Assembly (NCBI RefSeq): GCF_016808095.1
Contig: NC_068979.1
Span: 19,188,501-19,252,500 of the forward strand
DNA from: Vigna angularis
Lineage: Eukaryota; Streptophyta; Magnoliopsida; Fabales; Fabaceae
DNA length: 64,000 bases
Direction: 5' to 3'
Within the stretch, counting starts at the first letter, position 1. Each line of letters begins with the position of its first letter. Shown here piece by piece: positions 61,421 through 64,000 of this stretch. The notes beneath the pieces were generated by a model. It did no database searches. It saw nothing but the letters and a program-made list of their open reading frames with translations, and was not told the origin of the DNA. The position numbers and the translations under genes were made by a program.

Positions 61421-63530
61421 ATATGCAGATATGAGTATGACGGTTCAGTTTTCGTTGGGCGTGTAGACTGAGCCGAGGGGAATTAGGATTCACCTTTGGT
61501 GTGCCACTAAACACGGGTCTTAACTCATCACCAACATCACACATTTTATTTCATTTATTCATCGATAAATAACTCTCTCTTTATATAGTTAATTAGTTCC
61601 AATAAAACTTGGTTCAGGTAATTTCTCAATAAAAAATATAATTCAGCCCAAAAATCTCAATGAAAATGATAACTCAGGTTTAATCATTAACAAAAACTTG
61701 ATGATACTTCGTCAAAATAAATAAATATAATAGAGGGAAAGCAATAAAAATAAGTAATTTTATAAGAAGAAAGAAAAATAGGAAAACAAAAGTTATTATT
61801 TTTACTTGTTTTATAAAATTAAAAATGTAACATAATTAATAATATCGGTTTTATTTTTTTTAAAAAATTTCATTATAAAAAGGCAAAAAAATCATTTATC
61901 TATTTTTCTCCACTGTCTTCAAGTTGACATGAGTTGCTTTGCTCTCATTTTTCTTTTAAAATTCTTCCAAAAGTGATAAAGTAATGGTAGGATAATACTA
62001 ATTAATTATAAAAGAGTGTGAACTTTTTTATTTTTAGATAAAAAGTTAAAATAAAATATAAAGAATAATAACATCAAATAAATAAATGTAAAAAATTTGT
62101 GTGTCAGAAATATTATTTCTGAAAGTAATATAACTTAAAAAAGTAAGAAAAAAAAAACCCTTCTTATCCCAGTAGAACTAAAAATTCACGTTCTTGCCAA
62201 TTTTTCTAACTTTTCTTTTTTATGAACATAGTCATTCAAAATTGATAACTGAAAATTAATAAATGTGCTATCAAGATGTGGAGTTTTGACCTGCAAATAT
62301 TCTCCATATATTTCACTCATTATTTAGAGTAAAAATATTTAATTTCTTTGGTTTTCCTTTTATAAGTTCAATAGAGAAAGAAAAAAACATTTAAATATTT
62401 ATTTTAGTATTATTTTCTGATTAAAATAAAATTTAACCTTTCAAAGTTACATTAAAAAAGATCATGAATCATAAACATTCCGATTTGAATGGAAAAAGGT
62501 ACAGATATAACTGCATCTAAATTTCAGTATTTTATGTTTGGAAAGGTTGGCATGAAAGATTTAATTATTATTGGTATAATTAGATAAAGAAGGGAAAAGG
62601 AATGGAGTTTGGTGTGGATAGGGAATCACCCAAACTAGAAGTGTGGTAGAAAGTGAGAAGTAGTGATGACCAACTATGAGTCATGCATTTCATCAATTAG
62701 GACAAATATTACCAAGAATTAAATTATTACATAATATATTTATGTAACATTATTTGTTCAACTTCAACTATGGAATTATTTTATCATTTTTTTATTTTAT
62801 ATTTTTATTGTGATGAAAATTTAAAATTTTTAAGTTAAATTATTCAGGCATATTTTTTTTTTAATTTTTTATGTAAAGTGGTCAACCAGATTAATTAATC
62901 ACTAACCATCTATTGACCCAATGGATTGATTAGGTGAATAATAAGATTTAAATAAGAGAAATGAAAAATGTGACCCAAAAATAATCCCTCTTGTATTTAA
63001 AAGTATTACTTTATCACCAAAGTTGACACAATTGACAGTAACATCAGAAAAGAGCGTGATGGATACTTTAAATGCAATTAATTAGCTATTACGATAGCCT
63101 ATGCTTATACTATATTCAAATGAAATTTCAATTTCAATTTAACAAGAGGAAATTATTAGTATTCCACAATTATTATTCTTTATGGAAATTTTATTAAGAG
63201 GGAAATTAAAACATTCATTGACTCCATAATTCATTTTAGTTTTCAGTTCAAATTTGAAAAAGAAAAACTGAGACAAATAATTTGTTTACCCCTTTAAAAT
63301 GATTATATTATATTATTTATTTATTTATTCATATATTTATTTTTTAGTTCAATCACAATTTATCAGTTAGTAATTATATTTAAGTATTAACTAGTGCAGA
63401 AGTATTTAATTATAGTATATTATTTTATTAGTAATTGAACTAAAGTTAATTTTAGAGATTATAAATTAAAATTATTGATATTTAAATTAATATTATAGTT
63501 CATATTAAAAGTAGGACTACAATTTTAGAT
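61421..63530. other. AT-rich spacer upstream of carbonic anhydrase, no gene seen
   Basis: No open frame with domain signal on either strand. Confidence 0.6.
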
Positions 63531-63532
63531 AG

Positions 63533-64000
63533 AGCTGTCAAAATGGGTCACCCGGTCCGACCCGACCCGACCCACCACGGGTTAGTCACTTAGTAAGCCA
63601 ACCCAACCCGGCTCATTTATTAGCGAACCAGAAAAATTCGAACCCGGCTCGACCCACCACGGGTTGGTGGGTATACGGGTTGGCTCACTGGCTCACTTAA
63701 TTACAATTTTTTTTAAATAAAAAAAGATTACAAATTTTCTATAATACAAATCTAAACAAATTTCACTCCCAAATTTCACTCCCAAACATGGGTGTTCAAT
63801 TAATTTTGAAAATAAGAAACTTAAATAACTTTTTCAAGCAAAAACAAAATAATAAATATTTTTTTATAATATTAAAATTAAATTTTAATAACCCGGCCCA
63901 CCATGGGTTCAACCCACATGAGCCGGGTTTAAATGAGTCGGGTTGAAATCTGACCCGCATAAAAAAAAAAATACAATTTTTTTTAACCCAATCCGACTCA
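63533..64000. mobile_element. Left part of an hAT-like non-autonomous repeat, cut by the window end
   Basis: TAGAGCTGTCAAAATGGGT at 63533 resembles plant hAT-type terminal repeats. It is followed by GC-rich ACCCGACCCGACCC and CACGGGTT-type motifs, which recur in inverted form near 63890-63960 (AACCCGGCCCACCATGGGTT). The right end lies outside the window. Confidence 0.5.

Overview
The window is plant nuclear DNA, most likely from a legume. The evidence is GT-AG introns, long AT-rich spacers, plant-specific gene families and several LTR-retrotransposon lineages with plant tRNA primers. The legume placement is inference from the general look of the repeats and was not checked against a database. 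Four host genes can be supported: a partial polygalacturonase-1-beta-like BURP-family gene at the left edge (minus strand, 1-873); two near-identical copies of a small OB-fold protein of the At4g28440 type (minus, 29339-36255; plus, 50036-53411); and an 8-exon cytosolic-type beta carbonic anhydrase (minus, 55826-61029).

Region by region: 2.2-5.5 kb is a decayed Ty1/copia element with recognisable gag, protease, integrase and reverse transcriptase debris. 7.48-10.96 kb is a complete non-autonomous LTR retrotransposon (468-bp LTRs, near-matching target-site duplication). It lacks gag-pol, carries a broken antisense piece of a pectin methylesterase, holds an 81-bp hairpin minisatellite, and has an unusually long stretch complementary to tRNA-Lys at its primer site. 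15.56-21.35 kb is a young, apparently intact Ty3/gypsy chromovirus. Its 624-bp LTRs look identical, its target duplication is perfect (gttcc), its 1560-residue Gag-Pol frame is open and runs into the 3' LTR, and its primer site fits tRNA-Tyr. 21.3-29 kb is AT-rich spacer with simple repeats and a short DNA-transposon-like repeat.

The two OB-fold genes lie head to head about 13.8 kb apart, share exon structure, a 5'-UTR intron and 3' flank, and encode proteins about 93% identical, so they look like an inverted duplication. Both main introns have been invaded: a 1.9-kb TRIM-like LTR element in the first, a broken chromovirus remnant in the second. The DNA between them holds a long-TIR element (37.3-38.7 kb) with gene-like internal sequence, gypsy- and copia-type LTR debris (40-47.3 kb), and a foldback MITE with a 50-bp near-perfect hairpin (48.05-48.48 kb). 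The right end has the carbonic anhydrase gene, with a probable GC-AG intron, then AT-rich spacer, then the start of an hAT-like GC-rich repeat cut by the window edge.

No operon logic applies. The host genes are independent, and the main biology in the window is the behaviour of its mobile elements. The most unusual signal is the 62-nt tRNA-Lys-like tract at 7958-8019, whose mismatches include the modified positions 26 and 58.
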